Part shown: piece after piece, positions 24,351 to 34,984 of the stretch
Position numbering within the stretch: the first letter of the stretch is position 1
Layout of the letters: each line of letters begins with the position of its first letter
Assembly: GCF_003265705.1 (NCBI RefSeq)
Contig: NW_020312775.1
Span: forward strand, 2,154,270-2,218,269
Direction of reading: 5' to 3'
Length of the DNA: 64,000 nt
DNA from: Callorhinus ursinus
Taxonomy: Eukaryota > Chordata > Mammalia > Carnivora > Otariidae
Made by a program: the position numbers and the translations under genes
Notes under the pieces: model-generated
What the model saw: only the letters and a program-made list of their open reading frames with translations
Databases searched by the model: none
What the model was told of the DNA's origin: nothing

Positions 24351-24874
24351 CCTATCAAAAAGAGTGAAATATTGCCATTTATAATGATGTGGATGGAGCT
24401 AGATTATATTATGCCAAGTGAAATAAGTCAGTCAGAGAAAGACAAATACCATATGATTTCACTCACATGTGGAATTTTAGAAACAAAACAAAAGATCATA
24501 ATGAAAAGAGAGAGAGAGAAACCAGAAAACAGACTCTTAGGTATAGAGAACAAATTGAGGGCTGCTGGAGGGGCATTGGGCAGGGGGTTGGGTTAAATGG
24601 GTGATGAATATTAAGGAAGACACTTGTGATGGGGACTGGGTGTTGTATTTAAGTGATTTATCACTAGATTCTCCACCTGAAACTAATGTTACACTGTACG
24701 TTAACTAAGTGGAATTTAAATAAAAAACATGAAAAAGAAAAAAAAAGAACAAGCATGATAACACCTTGTTCTTGCACTTCTAGTCTCCAAAACTGAGAAA
24801 ATAAATTTTTGTTTTTTAAGCCACCTAGTTTATCATATTTTGTTATGGCATCCCTAGAAATTTAATACAGTTAC

Positions 24875-25911
24875 TACTATAACTAAATATTTATGATATC
24901 TATCATTTAGAGGTAGGTTCCATTTTAAGGAGCATAAAACTTAAAACAACAGTGGTTTTATGGAGATAAATCATTTCTTTCTCATATAAAAGTTCAGGTT
25001 ATAAGCAGTGCAGAGCTGTTATTGGCATCTCTGGTCCATGATATGCATCGAGACCTATTTTCTTCCAATCTATCTCTCTGCCATGTTGAATATGTGGCCC
25101 TTAACTTTACATTTCAAGATTGTGGCATTAATATTCCAGATAGGAGGATGGAGGAGGATTTGAATGAGAGAAGGCAAAGTTGTCAATGGGGGAAAAAATC
25201 CTGGAAGCTACCACATGATAGTTCTGCTTATTATAGCATTGCACATAACTATGACTCATGGCTATACCTAGCTGTAAGGAAGATTGTGAGTGTAATATTT
25301 AGCTCATCTAAAAGTTTATTACTATGAACAAAATGGATACTGAATAGGGAAAGAAGTAGTAATATCTGATACACTCTGCCTTATTGACTATCCAAATAAC
25401 ATTGCTTATCATTCCAAACATAGAACACATATCACTCTTTCCCAAGAGAGAAGACCCAATGTCTCATCCAGTTACTGTGTTCATCTCAAAGTTTAAGGTA
25501 TCTGGTGACACACCTTTAAAATTTACATCCAGATGTGATTCATTGTGTTCTGGTCACCTACAAACTAAGAAACAAGTTTGTTGTGCTTTGGTCACCTATA
25601 AACTAAGAGACAAATTACCTGCCCTCCCACTCATCCACCTAGTATACAATTGTAGAGAAGAAACAGTATAGTTGCAACAAAAACGTCCATTTAGAAAAGG
25701 GAAGAATGGGAACCACACAGAAGTTACTCATCCACAGCAATGATCAAATCATTTGGGGCAGAAGTTGTAAACACCCTGAGGAAAGGCATGGAAGTATGTA
25801 ATTGAATGTTATGAATGGAATAGCTATTTCACTTAACTGATTAGTGATTTCAATGAACTGACTGGTTTATTCACTTGTTCATAGATAACAACTGAATTAT
25901 TTCTTAATCAG
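24875..25911. other. Unassigned sequence, part probably an old repeat
   Basis: The interval 24915-25290 ('aaaacaacagtggttttatg', 'ttctcatataaaagttcagg', 'actcatggctatacctagct') has the look of an ancient dispersed repeat but I cannot name its family. The remainder, including open frames at 25022-25327 and 25384-25671, shows no motif. No gene supported. Confidence 0.4.
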
Positions 25912-26498
25912 GCCATAGGTCTTTCTTGATTTATGATGGGATTATGTCCTGATAAACCTCTCTCAAGTTGAAAATATTGTAAATCAAAAAAGCATTTAAT
26001 ACACCTAATCTACCAAACATCATAGCCTAGCCTATCTTAATTGTGTTCAGACATTTCCATTAGCCTATAGTTGGACAAAATGATCTAACACAAAGCCTAT
26101 TTTATAATAAATTGCTGAATATTTTATTAATTTATTGAATAATGTACTGAAAGTGAAAAACAAAATGATTGTATGGGTACAGAACGGTTATAAATAAGTG
26201 TATTGGTTGTTCATTTTCATTATTGTTACTATGTATCACTTTCATACCATTGTAAAGTTGAAAAAATTTTTTTTCAGAGAGAGAGAGTGGGGGGGAGTGG
26301 CAGAGGAAGTGGGAGAGAGACCATCTTAAGGAGGCTCCATGCCCAGCATAGAATCCTACATTGGCCTTGATCTCATGACCATGAGATCATGACCTAAGCC
26401 TAAATCAAGAGTCAGGCATTTAACTGACTGAGCCACCCAGGGGGTCCTTAAATTTGAAAAATTTTAAATTGAACCATTGTAAGTTGTGGACCACTGGT
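25912..26498. mobile_element. Tigger/pogo-like non-autonomous DNA transposon
   Basis: Near-complementary ends (start 'cataggtctttcttgattta tgatgg', end 'ccattgtaagttgtggacca ctg') and characteristic interior text ('aatacacctaatctaccaaa', 'acaaagcctattttataata') fit a pogo-superfamily MITE-like element. The subfamily is uncertain. It is interrupted by a CAN-SINE at 26266-26448. No transposase is present. Confidence 0.65.
26266..26448 (-). mobile_element. CAN-SINE, diverged
   Basis: Minus-strand copy with the head near 26440 ('ctgactgagccacccag') and tail toward 26270. The flanking repeat TAAAGTTGAAAAA (26253-26265) versus TAAATTTGAAAAA (26449-26461) marks the insertion into the DNA transposon. 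Divergence is higher than in the other SINEs. Confidence 0.93.
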
Positions 26499-26513
26499 AT
26501 TTAAAATAATCTT

Positions 26514-26591
26514 AAAACTAATGAATCATTGAACACTACATCAAAAACTAATTATGTACTATACAGTGGCTAACTGAACATAATAAAAAAG
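26514..26591 (+). mobile_element. L1-F: very short L1 3' tail
   Basis: About 78 bp: 'ctaatgaatcattgaacact', 'acatcaaaaactaattatgt', 'actatacagtggctaactga', then AATAAAAAA. It matches the last part of 3' UTR unit 2. No clear target duplication was seen. Confidence 0.8.
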
Positions 26592-27119
26592 ATGCTAAAT
26601 GAAAAAAGCAAGAATAGTGATTAAAATCATGTATACAAAAAGCTGAAGTCTGGAAGGGAGAGAAAAGTGGTAAAGTGCATCCTCTTATGGAGTTTATATT
26701 CTAATAAGGAGAGATAGTCAATTAGCAAAAATATAATAAATATACATTGTACCAGTTCATAGTACCAAGGATATATGTGTGTGTGTATATATATATATAT
26801 CCCTCAAACCATTGCTATCGGTATAAATATCAATTTCCAGCATTATAATCTTATAGAGGAGTAAAATGAAAGGGAAGATGAGAAAACTACACTGCAAAGA
26901 AACCAAGTGTCGAGCCAATCCAAAGAGTAGATCTATACTCAGTTCTTATTACCTGTTATCCTTTCAAACTAGCTCAGTTCCTCAGATACTGTTCAGATGC
27001 ATTTTGCAACTTTTCTGCTTATATACTTATTTATAAAATATACAAACAACATTTTTATTTAAAGCAAACACTATCTTTTTATATTTGATTATGGACAGAT
27101 GAAGAAACATGGGCAGTAC
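26592..27119. other. Unassigned sequence with a small TG/TA run
   Basis: Contains an 'atatatgtgtgtgtgtatat' run at about 26771-26801. Otherwise unremarkable AT-rich sequence. Confidence 0.5.
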
Positions 27120-27345
27120 TTAGCAGGGGCATAAAGCTCTAGAATCAGATTTACTTGAAGGTGAATCCCAGATTTACCACCTACCAGTTGCAAGAATTTA
27201 GGTAAATTAATTTGAGTCTTAGTTTCCTAGACTGTAAAAATGAGTTAACACTTACTTATCTTACAGCTTTGAAACAATTCAGCATAAACATTAATATGAA
27301 GGGTACAGAATCCTACTTGGCAAATGCTCAGTGTTGATTGCCTTG
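27120..27345 (+). repeat. MIR SINE
   Basis: 'gctctagaatcagatttact', 'gtgaatcccagatttaccac', 'tcttagtttcctagactgta' and 'caaatgctcagtgttgatt' follow MIR from head to 3' end. Confidence 0.85.
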
Positions 27346-27559
27346 CACTTTTCCATATCATATCTATAAAACAATGTATTCAAAAAAATAATGTAACCTA
27401 CACAAATATAATTCATAAGAATATAAAATTAATTTAATTTAATGCAAATAGCATACTTAATTCATTGATAGTATAACAAGGTGGTAAAAAAGGGAATTTT
27501 TAAATCAGGCAGACGTAGAGTTTCTTCTCTATTCCATTACTTAATAAAATTTGTGTTCA

Positions 27560-27775
27560 TTATGTGATTAGGCACTTTAAATGCCTTCTTGCTTGATTCT
27601 CACCATAGTCCTGTGAGTTCAGTCTTAATATCTCTATTTTACTGATGTGAAATAGACTCAGAGATTAAATGATATATCCATGATCATGAAGCTAGTAAGC
27701 AACAAATATGGTATTTGAACCCATGCTTATTCAATTTCAAACTCATGCCTTTTCTATTATATTGTACTATCATTA
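27560..27775 (-). repeat. MIR SINE
   Basis: Plus-strand text 'attaggcactttaaatgcct', 'tctattttactgatgtgaaa', 'catgaagctagtaagcaaca', 'tttgaacccatgcttattca' is the MIR consensus in reverse complement. Confidence 0.85.
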
Positions 27776-28104
27776 TGGCTATCACTCTGTAGACCCATCA
27801 TTGGCTTGTGGTCCACTTTATTTTCTAAAGGTTTTAATGATCTAGTAGTGCAGTATTAAATTAGATCAAAGCAATACACATAGGTTTTCATTTCTGGTTC
27901 TTCCACACCACTAAAATGTTCTCCATCTTTTTTTTTTAACATTAATTTATTTTTATTTTTTTCATATTAAAAAATAACATTTTACTACATATATTGTTTG
28001 GTAAACTTCTAACCCTTAAGGTACACCTTAATAATGCTTCTTGCTATTAAATACATATTATCTACAATGAAAATTCTTTAATAAGCTGATAATGAATATC
28101 CCCC

Positions 28105-28229
28105 CCTGCAACCAATCTCTGTTGATGGACATTTAGGCGGTTTCCATATTTTTCAGTGGGGATGCTTTCACAGGGGTGCAGTGAATTCCTTGCTATACAT
28201 ATCTTTGCATACTTGTTTCACATTTTTTG
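28105..28229 (-). repeat. Old L1M fragment
   Basis: 'ctctgttgatggacatttag' and 'gcggtttccatattttt' are the reverse complement of an old L1 3' ORF2 region (AAATGTCCATCAACAG...). L1-G lies within or at the edge of it on the same strand. The stretch 27776-28104 before it is unassigned. Confidence 0.6.
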
Positions 28230-29390
28230 TTTTTTTATTAACATATAATGTATTATTTGTTTCAGGCGTACAGGTCTGTGATTCATCAGTCTTACACAAT
28301 TTACAGTGTTCACCATAGCACATACCCTCCCCAGTGTCCATCACCCAGCCACCCCATCCCCCCAGCCCCCTCCACTCCAGCAACCCTCAGTTTGTTTCCT
28401 GAGATTGAGTCTCTTATGGTTTGTCTCCCTCTTTGGTTTCATCTTGATTCATTTTTCTCTCCCTTCCCCTATGATCTCTGTCTTGTTTCTCAAATTCCTC
28501 ATATCAGTGAGATCATATGTTAATTGTCTTTCTCTGATTAACTTATTTCACTTAGCATAATACCCTCTAGTTCCATCCACATCATTGCAAATGGCAATTG
28601 TATATTCCATTGTATATACATACCACATCTTCTTTACCCATTCATCTGTTGATGGACATTTTGACTCTTTCCACAGTTTGGCTACTGTGGACATTGCTGC
28701 TATAAACACTGGGGTGTATGTACCCCTTTGAATCACTATATTTGTATCTTTGGGGTAAAGACCCAGTAGTGCAATTGCTGGATTGTACAGTAGCTCTATT
28801 TTCAACTTTTTGAGGAACCTCCATACTGTTTTCCAGAGTGGCTGCACCAGCTTGCATTCCCACCAACAGTGTAGGAGGGTTCCTCTTTCTCCACATCCTT
28901 GCCAACATCTATTGTTTCCTGACTTGTTAATTTTAGCCATTCTGACTTGTGTGAGGTTGTATCTCATTGAGGTTTTGATTTGTATTTCTCTGATACCGAG
29001 TGATGTTGAACAATTTTTCATGTATCTGTTGGCCATTTGGATGTCTTTGCAGAAATGTCTGTTCACGTCTTCTGCCCATTCCTTGATTGGATTATTTGTT
29101 CTGTGGGTGTTGAGCGTGATAAATTCTTTATGGATTTTTGGATACCAGCTAGCCCTTTATCTGATATGATATTTGCAAATATCTTCTCCCATTCTGTCGG
29201 TTGTCTCTTGGTTTTGTTGACTGTTTGCTTTGCTGTGCAAAAGCTTTTTATCTTGATGAAGTCCCAATAGTTCATTTTTGCCCTTTCTTCCCTTGCCTTT
29301 GGCGATGTGTATAGGAAGAAGTTGCTGTAACTGAGGTCAAAGAGGTTGCTGCCTGTGTTTTCCTCAAGGATTTTGATGGAGGGTGTTCTC
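28230..29390 (-). mobile_element. L1-G: 5'-truncated LINE-1
   Basis: Minus-strand L1 with the 3' end at 28230 and truncation at 29390. The coding remnant (28548-29066 minus) contains the ORF2 C-terminus with an intact knuckle ([19 protein letters not shown]); the frame breaks near 28550 and again upstream. Its 3' UTR has unit 1 only and ends GTTAATAAAAAAAC, unlike L1-A, which continues into unit 2. A 9-bp repeat CATTTTTTG (28221-28229 and 29391-29399) is a plausible target duplication. Confidence 0.92.
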
Positions 29391-29867
29391 CATTTTTTGA
29401 ATCATTTTTCTTTTATTGTCTATGGCAGAAGATATTTCACTTTGTGCTATTTCAGGATAAACTTTCCCAATTCATCTTTGGCATTCTAAATTTCTGCACT
29501 GGTTCCCAGTTTGTTGATTGTGTCATAAAGGTTTTCCAAAGTTGGATCAGGCTGACAGTGGAATGTAATCACATAGATGTAGGTGAATATTCTCCAGTGC
29601 CTCACTGTCTTGTTTCTACTTCCTTACCATTTCTTGCTGTGGGCAGTACTCACTCAGTGTAAAGGAAACTGCATGCCAGATGTGTTTTATAGAGATTAAA
29701 AACTCCTCTGCATAAATCACTCCATTTGTCAAGATTTGATGATTATTTTTTCTTTAGCAATTCTTTTGGGTTGAGCGTTAAAGAAGTTTTTCAAATTCAA
29801 ATGTTATATGGGAAGGATTAAGTTATTACAAGACATTAACCTTCTTCTTCTTTTAACAATTAATGCA
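29391..29867. other. Unassigned sequence
   Basis: No repeat or gene recognised. The 72-codon open frame at 29444-29662 has no motif. Confidence 0.45.
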
Positions 29868-29990
29868 ATGTTAGAACACCTACTATATGATAATGCACAG
29901 GGCTTATTGCTGAGAAGGTGAAAGACACATCAACAAAAAAGATAAGAGTGTCGATCCTCAAGGAACTTAATTGAGAAATTAAGAAAACTC
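29868..29990 (-). repeat. L2 LINE 3' end fragment
   Basis: 'acacctactatatgataatg', 'cacagggcttattgctgag' and 'gatcctcaaggaacttaatt' are the reverse complement of the L2 3' end (AGCTCCTTGAGG ... GTGCTTAGCACA ... CATAGTA). Diverged. Confidence 0.6.
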
Positions 29991-30099
29991 CAGATATCTG
30001 ACTATAATCCTGAGCAATAGCACGGACAAGACTGGGTGGACTGCTTTGGAGAAGGCTGAGGGTAGGCAATGGAGGGACAGTATGATGGTATTGGGTAAC

Positions 30100-30100
<1 letters not shown>

Positions 30101-30131
<31 letters not shown>

Positions 30132-30136
30132 TGTGC
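30101..30136. repeat. (GT)n microsatellite, interrupted
   Basis: GT repeat with an internal AT and CAT interruption. Confidence 0.95.
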
Positions 30137-32525
30137 ATGTGTTACATCCTAAGGAGGAGAGAATGAAGCCCCCAACACAATCTCACAATTTTCTAAACAC
30201 TTGTTCTTGTTGTGAGTGCTGTTGCACATGATCACATACTCCATGTTAATTCTTCCATTCCAGGGAGTGGAATGACTTCTGCCTTACTAGTAAACTTTAT
30301 AGAAGACCAGGAGGTCATTGGAGTGAAAAATATGATGTATGTACTGATGTTAATGAGAAAGAAGCAAGGAAATAACATTTTCAATATGATTTGCCTTGTC
30401 TTTGATTTCTTTCCATCTATTCTACATGCCTGGGACATCCTGCTAACCTCTAACAAACTCTAGACTTCTACTTGAAAACAGGATATAAAAACATGTTTCC
30501 CATGGAAATGTAAAATGGTGTACCCTCAGCAAAAAAAATATGGTGGCTCCTCAAAAAATTCGGATTACCAAAAGATCCATCAATTCTACTTCTGGGTATG
30601 TACATGAATAAAAAATCAGAGACTTGAACAGATATTTATATACCAATGTTCATAGTGGCATCATTTACAATTTATAATTTACAGATGGTGATCAACAGAT
30701 GAATGGATAAAGGATATTTGGTGTATATAGGCACATCTTGGAGATACTACAGGTTCAATTCTACACCACCATAATAAAGCAAATATCATAATAAAGTGAG
30801 TCAAATAAACTTTTTGGTTTACCAGTGCAAATAAAAGTTATGTTTACACTATACTGTAGTCTATGAAGTGTGCAATAATATTATGCCTAAAAAAACCCCA
30901 ACATATATATCTTAATTAAAGAATACTTTAGTACTAAAAATGCTAACCATCATCTAAGCTTTCATCTACTTGTAAGTTTTGCTGATTAAGGGTCTTGCCT
31001 TGATATTGATGATTGCTGACTGACCAGGGTGGTGGTTGCTGAAGGTTGAAGGGGCTGCGACAATTTCTTGAAATAAGACAATGGCGAAGTTTTCTGCATC
31101 AGTTGACTCTTCCTTTCATGAACAATTTCTCTGTAGCATGCTGTTTGATAGCATTTTACCTACACTAGAATTTCTTTCAAAATTAGAGTCAATCCTCTCA
31201 AACCCTGCCACTGCTTTATCAAATAAGTTTATGTCATTTTCTACATCCTTTGTTGTTATTTCAACAATTCTTATAGCATCTTCACCAGGAGTAGATTTTA
31301 TCACAAGAAGCCACTTTCATTGCTCATCCATAAGAAACAAGTCTTCATCTGTTAAAGTTTTATCATGAGATTGTAGCAATTTAGTCACATCTTCTGGCTC
31401 CACCTCTAATTCTCATTCTCTTGCTGCTTCCACTACATCTGCATTTACTTCTTCCACTGAAGTCTTGAAACCCTCAAAGTCATCCATAAGAACTGGAATC
31501 AACTTCTTCCAAACTCCTGTTAATGTTGATATTTTGATCTCTTTCCATGAATCATGAATGTTCTTAATGGCATCTAGAATGGTAAATCCTTTCCAGGAAG
31601 TTTTCAATTTACTTTGCCCAGATCCATCAGAGGAATCATGATCTATTATGGTACTATAGAATTACAAAATGTATTTCTTAAATAATAAGACTTGAAAGTT
31701 GAAATGACTCCTTGATCCATGGGCTGCAGAATGGATGTTGTGTTAGCAGGCATGAAAACAATGTTAATCTCGTTGTATATCTCCATCAGATTTCTTGGGT
31801 GACCAAGTGCATTGTCACTTTTTGCAATAATGTTTTGAAAGGAATTTTTATTCTGAGTAGGTCTCAAAAGTGGGCCTCAAATATTCAGTAAACCATGTTA
31901 TAAACAGATGTGTTATCATCCAGGTTTTGTTGTTCCAATGACAGCACAGGCAGAGCAGATTTAGCATAATTTTGAGGGCCCTAGGATTTTAAAAATAGTA
32001 AATGAACATTGGCTTCAACTTAAAGTCACTGGCTGTACTCGTTCCTAACAAGAGAGTCAGCCTGAGCTTTGAAGCTTTGAAGCCAGGCATTGATTTCTCC
32101 TTTCTAGCTATGAAAGTCCCAAATGGCATCTTCTTTCAATATAAGGCTGTTTCACCTACATGAAAAGTCTGTTGTTTGTGTAGCCACTTTTATTAATTAC
32201 TTTACCTAGATCTTCTGGATAACTTGCTATAGCTTCTACATCAGCACTTGTTGCTTTACCTTGTACTTTTATGTTATGGAGATGGCTTTTTTCCTTAAAC
32301 TTCATGAATCAACCTCAGCTAGCTTCAAGCTTTACTTTTGCAGCTTCCTCACCTCTCTCAGTCTTCATAGAATTGATTAATGTTAGGGCCTTGCTCTGAA
32401 TTAGGTTTTGGCTTAAGGGAATATTGTGAGTTTTGATCTGTCTAGACCATTAAAATTTTCTCTATTTCAGAGATAAAGCTGTTTCATCTTCTTATCATTA
32501 ATACATTCACTGGAGTAGCACTTTT

Positions 32526-32709
32526 TATTTTATTTATTTTATTATTTTTTAAAGATTTTACTTATTTGAGGGGGGAGGGGCAGAGGGCGAGGGACAAGCA
32601 AATTTCCCACTGAGCCAGTAGCCTGACATGGGGCTCCATCCCAGGGTCCTGGGATCATGACCTGAGCCAAAGGCAGACAACTAACTGACTGAACCACCCA
32701 GGCACCCCT
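32526..32709 (-). mobile_element. CAN-SINE A in Tigger1
   Basis: Minus-strand SINE with head at 32708 ('ggggtgcctgggtggttcag' when reversed). Flanked by GGAGTAGCACTTTT (32512-32525) and GAAGTAGCACTTTA (32710-32723). Confidence 0.95.
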
Positions 32710-32723
32710 GAAGTAGCACTTTA

Positions 32724-32935
32724 AAAGAAAAGATTTATTTATTTATTTAAAAAAGAGAGAGGAGAGAACGCATGTGAGTGCAGTGGGAAGGGATAGAGGG
32801 AGAGAGAGAATCTCAAGCAGACTCCCCACTGAGCACAGAGCCCAATGCAGGGCTTGATCCCATGACCCTGAGATCATAACCTGAGCTGAAATCAAGGGTT
32901 GGATGCTTAAACAACTGAGCTACCCAGGAACCCTT
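32724..32935 (-). mobile_element. CAN-SINE B in Tigger1, same target site
   Basis: A second minus-strand SINE, more diverged, with 'actgagctacccaggaaccc' at its head. It is flanked by GAAGTAGCACTTTA (32710-32723) and GGAGTAGTACTTTT (32936-32949). The shared 14-bp target is thus present three times around two SINEs. Confidence 0.93.
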
Positions 32936-34064
32936 GGAGTAGTACTTTTAGTTACCTTCAAGAGCTTTTTCTTTGCATTGACAACTTGGATAACTGTTGG
33001 TGCAAGAGGCCTAGCTTTTAGCCTGTCTTGGCTTTTGACATGCCTTTCTCACTAAGCTTAATCATTTCTAGCTTTTGACTTAGAATGAGAGGCATGTGAC
33101 TCTTCCTTTATCTTGAACACTTAGAGGCCATTCTAGGGTTATTAATTGGCCTAATTTCAATATTATTGTGTCTCAGGGAATATGCAGGACTGAGCAGATT
33201 GAGAGAGATGGAGAAACAGCCAGTTGGTGGAGCAGTCAGAATACATACAACATTTATTGATTAAGTACACTATCTTATATGGGCACAGTTTGTGGTGCCC
33301 CCATACAATTACAATAGTAACATCAAATATTATGGATCAAAGTTCATCAAAAAAATACAACAATAATGAAAAAAGTTTATAATACTGTGAGAATTACCAA
33401 AATATGTCACAGAGACACAAAGTGAACAAATGGTATTGGGAAAATGGTTCCAATAGACTTGCTCAAATCACGGTTGCCACAAACCTTCAATTTGTAAAAA
33501 ATGCAATGTCTGAAGTACAATAAAACAAAGTGCAATAAATTGGGATATCACTGTACATACAATCAAATATTATTCAGCATTAAAAATATAAAATTTGACA
33601 CATGCTACTATATGGGTGAATCTTGAAGACATGCCAAGTAAAATAAACAAGAGGACACATGTTGTATGGTTCTGCTTATATGAGGTATGCAGAGCAGTCA
33701 AATTCATAAATACAGTAAGTGTAATAGCATTTACCAATGGCTATGGGAAGGAAGAATGTGGAGTTATTATTTAATGACCATGAAGTTTCAGTTTGAGATG
33801 ATGAAACAGTTCTAAAGATGGATGGTGGTGATGGTTTCACAACAGTGTGAATGTACTTAATGCCACAGAACTGTGCACTTAAAAATGGTTAAAATGTCAA
33901 AGTTTATGTTATATATATTTTACCACAATAAGAATTTTTGTAATTTAAAAAATGTTTCTCCAAGCATTCTCTAAGTAAACAGAAAATTCCACAGCACATT
34001 GGCATTATAAATTTTATATAGAAACCAAAATTGGTATGTTAGAAATCATTTCCTTGAAAGCAAA

Positions 34065-34560
34065 GCTTATGTTATTTTCTTCACAATTACATTTCAAATT
34101 TCTCTTTGATGCTATGGAAGTATACAGAAGGTATATAGTTCTTGCCTACAGAGAACTCACAAATTTTTTGGGTAGACAACAATAACACAGAGAATGAAGA
34201 AAGAAAACTTAGGACCATGTGTGCCAAACATCACATATTACAATGCTAAACCCTATAGGCCATAACTACTGTGTAGTTCAAAGGAAACAGATTAGTGAAA
34301 GTTGAATTAAAGGTAATAATTTTATGGAAGAAATGATGGTTGAGTTGGACTTAAAGAATCAATAATATTTAGAGAGCTGGAAGTATGACATTTTGAGACA
34401 TAGAAGATAACAAAAGTAAAAGCACATAGATAGGAATGAATTTAGCTTATCTGTAGGACAGTGAGAATAAATATCTGACTAGAAAGCAGAGGAAATACCA
34501 GCAAATAAAGCTAGGCCAGTTGGTGGCAGATTATGAAGTAGTTTAAAATATAGACCATTT
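34065..34560 (-). repeat. L2 LINE fragment
   Basis: Plus-strand text ('ttgcctacagagaactcaca', 'tgagttggacttaaagaatc', 'agcacatagataggaatgaa', 'gccagttggtggcagattat') follows the antisense order of an L2 3' region. Very diverged; boundaries approximate. Confidence 0.5.
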
Positions 34561-34984
34561 ATTATTATTAAATTGTATCTGACTAATTTTACTAGATATA
34601 GCCTCTCCCAACTTCCCAATAAAATCTTTTGAGACACACAGAAACAAACAAAACTTCACAGCACCACTGAAACCTGGCACCAATAATTAATCAGTTGCCT
34701 AAAATATGGGAAAATATCCACTAATATACTGTTGGAATTGAATCTATAAACATAAATGTTGGCCAATATATGCTAAGTTGCACAAATTTGCTAGTCTGCA
34801 AGAAAATGGAAGAACAATTTTTTTGTCTTTTTTTTATTCTTCTCCCCACCATATTCATTCAGTCTCTATTAGTATCTCATTTCTAAATCCTGTTAGAAAC
34901 TGCAGTCCTCATGATCATTCAATCAGGATGTAGTGAAAGTGTTATAGCAATATATTAACTCTGGAGTATGTAGTTCCCTGAAAT

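Larger units (their letters stand above)
14972..24450 (+). pseudogene. L1-C ORF2 relic, in three pieces
   Basis: The likely original start is ATGGCACTAAAT at 14972. The endonuclease block 15047-15244 keeps the QETH motif with its catalytic Glu (CCLQETHFRPK). RT blocks lie at 16301-16767 ([11 protein letters not shown]), and the FADD motif region is near 17057. The C-terminal third is split by L1-E and L1-D and resumes at about 23775 with the cysteine-rich region near 24000-24060 (RYWRGYRERG...HYWWEC, where the first two Cys are Tyr). Numerous stops and frameshifts; not functional. Confidence 0.9.
12644..24747 (+). mobile_element. L1-C: near-full-length LINE-1 carrying nested insertions
   Basis: L1 inserted in the MLT1 LTR. 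It begins with a 5' UTR ('ggggagctaagatgg' near 12655, then 'aactagataactaccaaat'), followed by ORF1 and ORF2 relics and a 3' UTR with A-tail. It is interrupted by L1-E (17600-17804) and L1-D (18315-23757). Subtracting these and their duplicated target copies leaves about 6.4 kb, the size of a full-length L1. The flanking repeat AACAAGCTTGA (12633-12643) versus AACAAGCATGA (24748-24758) is its target duplication with one mismatch. All ORFs are decayed. Confidence 0.93.
12328..24869 (+). mobile_element. MLT1-type solo LTR (ERVL-MaLR), split by L1 nest
   Basis: The left part (12328-12643) begins TGCTATGGATTAAA and carries 'tttggagatagggcctttaa', 'gtgggccctaatcaaatctg' and 'cttataagaagagg'-like sequence. 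The right part (24748-24869) carries 'cttctagtctccaaaactga', 'gaaaataaatttttgttttt' and ends TTAATACA. Both are LTR halves in the correct order; their sum is about 430 bp, a normal MLT1 LTR length. The 5-bp repeat GTTAC lies immediately outside both ends (12323-12327 and 24870-24874), as expected for retroviral-type integration. No internal region is visible, so it is a solo LTR. The interruption at 12644-24747 is L1-C and its nested elements. Confidence 0.9.
30943..33131 (-). pseudogene. Tigger1 transposase relic (DDE family)
   Basis: Start ATGGCCTCTAAGTG lies at 33131 on the minus strand and the original stop near 30943. Legible blocks are 31646-31867 (SDNALGHP, then [15 protein letters not shown], holding the second and third acidic residues), 31413-31607 ([36 protein letters not shown]) and 31116-31304 ([19 protein letters not shown]). 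At the first acidic position, near 32145, the sequence reads HVGETA in place of the usual VDETA, so the catalytic Asp is Gly, and a stop follows. Frameshifts separate the blocks. It also carries two SINE insertions. Not active. Confidence 0.9.
30728..33553 (-). mobile_element. Near-complete Tigger1 (pogo/Tc1-mariner) element
   Basis: The ends are inverted repeats: 'taggcacatcttggagata' at 30728 and, reversed, 'cagtgatatcccaatttatt' at 33553. Both are flanked by TA (30726-30727, 33554-33555). After removing two SINEs with their target copies the length is about 2.4 kb, close to a full Tigger1. It inserted into the old L1M fragment. The transposase is decayed. Confidence 0.93.
30500..33955 (+). 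repeat. Old L1M 3' fragment split by Tigger1
   Basis: The left part (about 30500-30727) has 'aatggtgtaccctcagc', 'ccatcaattctacttctggg', 'caacagatgaatggataaag'. The right part (33554-33955) has 'aaatattattcagcattaaa', 'tgatgaaacagttctaaaga', 'ggtggtgatggtttcacaac', 'gtgcacttaaaaatggttaa' and a terminal ACCACAATAAGAA. Joined across the Tigger1 TA site they read as one continuous L1MA/MB-like 3' end. Coordinates between 30728 and 33553 belong to Tigger1. Confidence 0.85.

Noticed and set aside
24915..25290. Named repeat family for this stretch
   Set aside because: It looks like an ancient dispersed repeat but I could not assign it without a search, so it is listed as unassigned.
31081..31368. 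95-codon plus-strand open frame
   Set aside because: It is the shadow of the Tigger1 transposase relic, whose coding direction is the minus strand.
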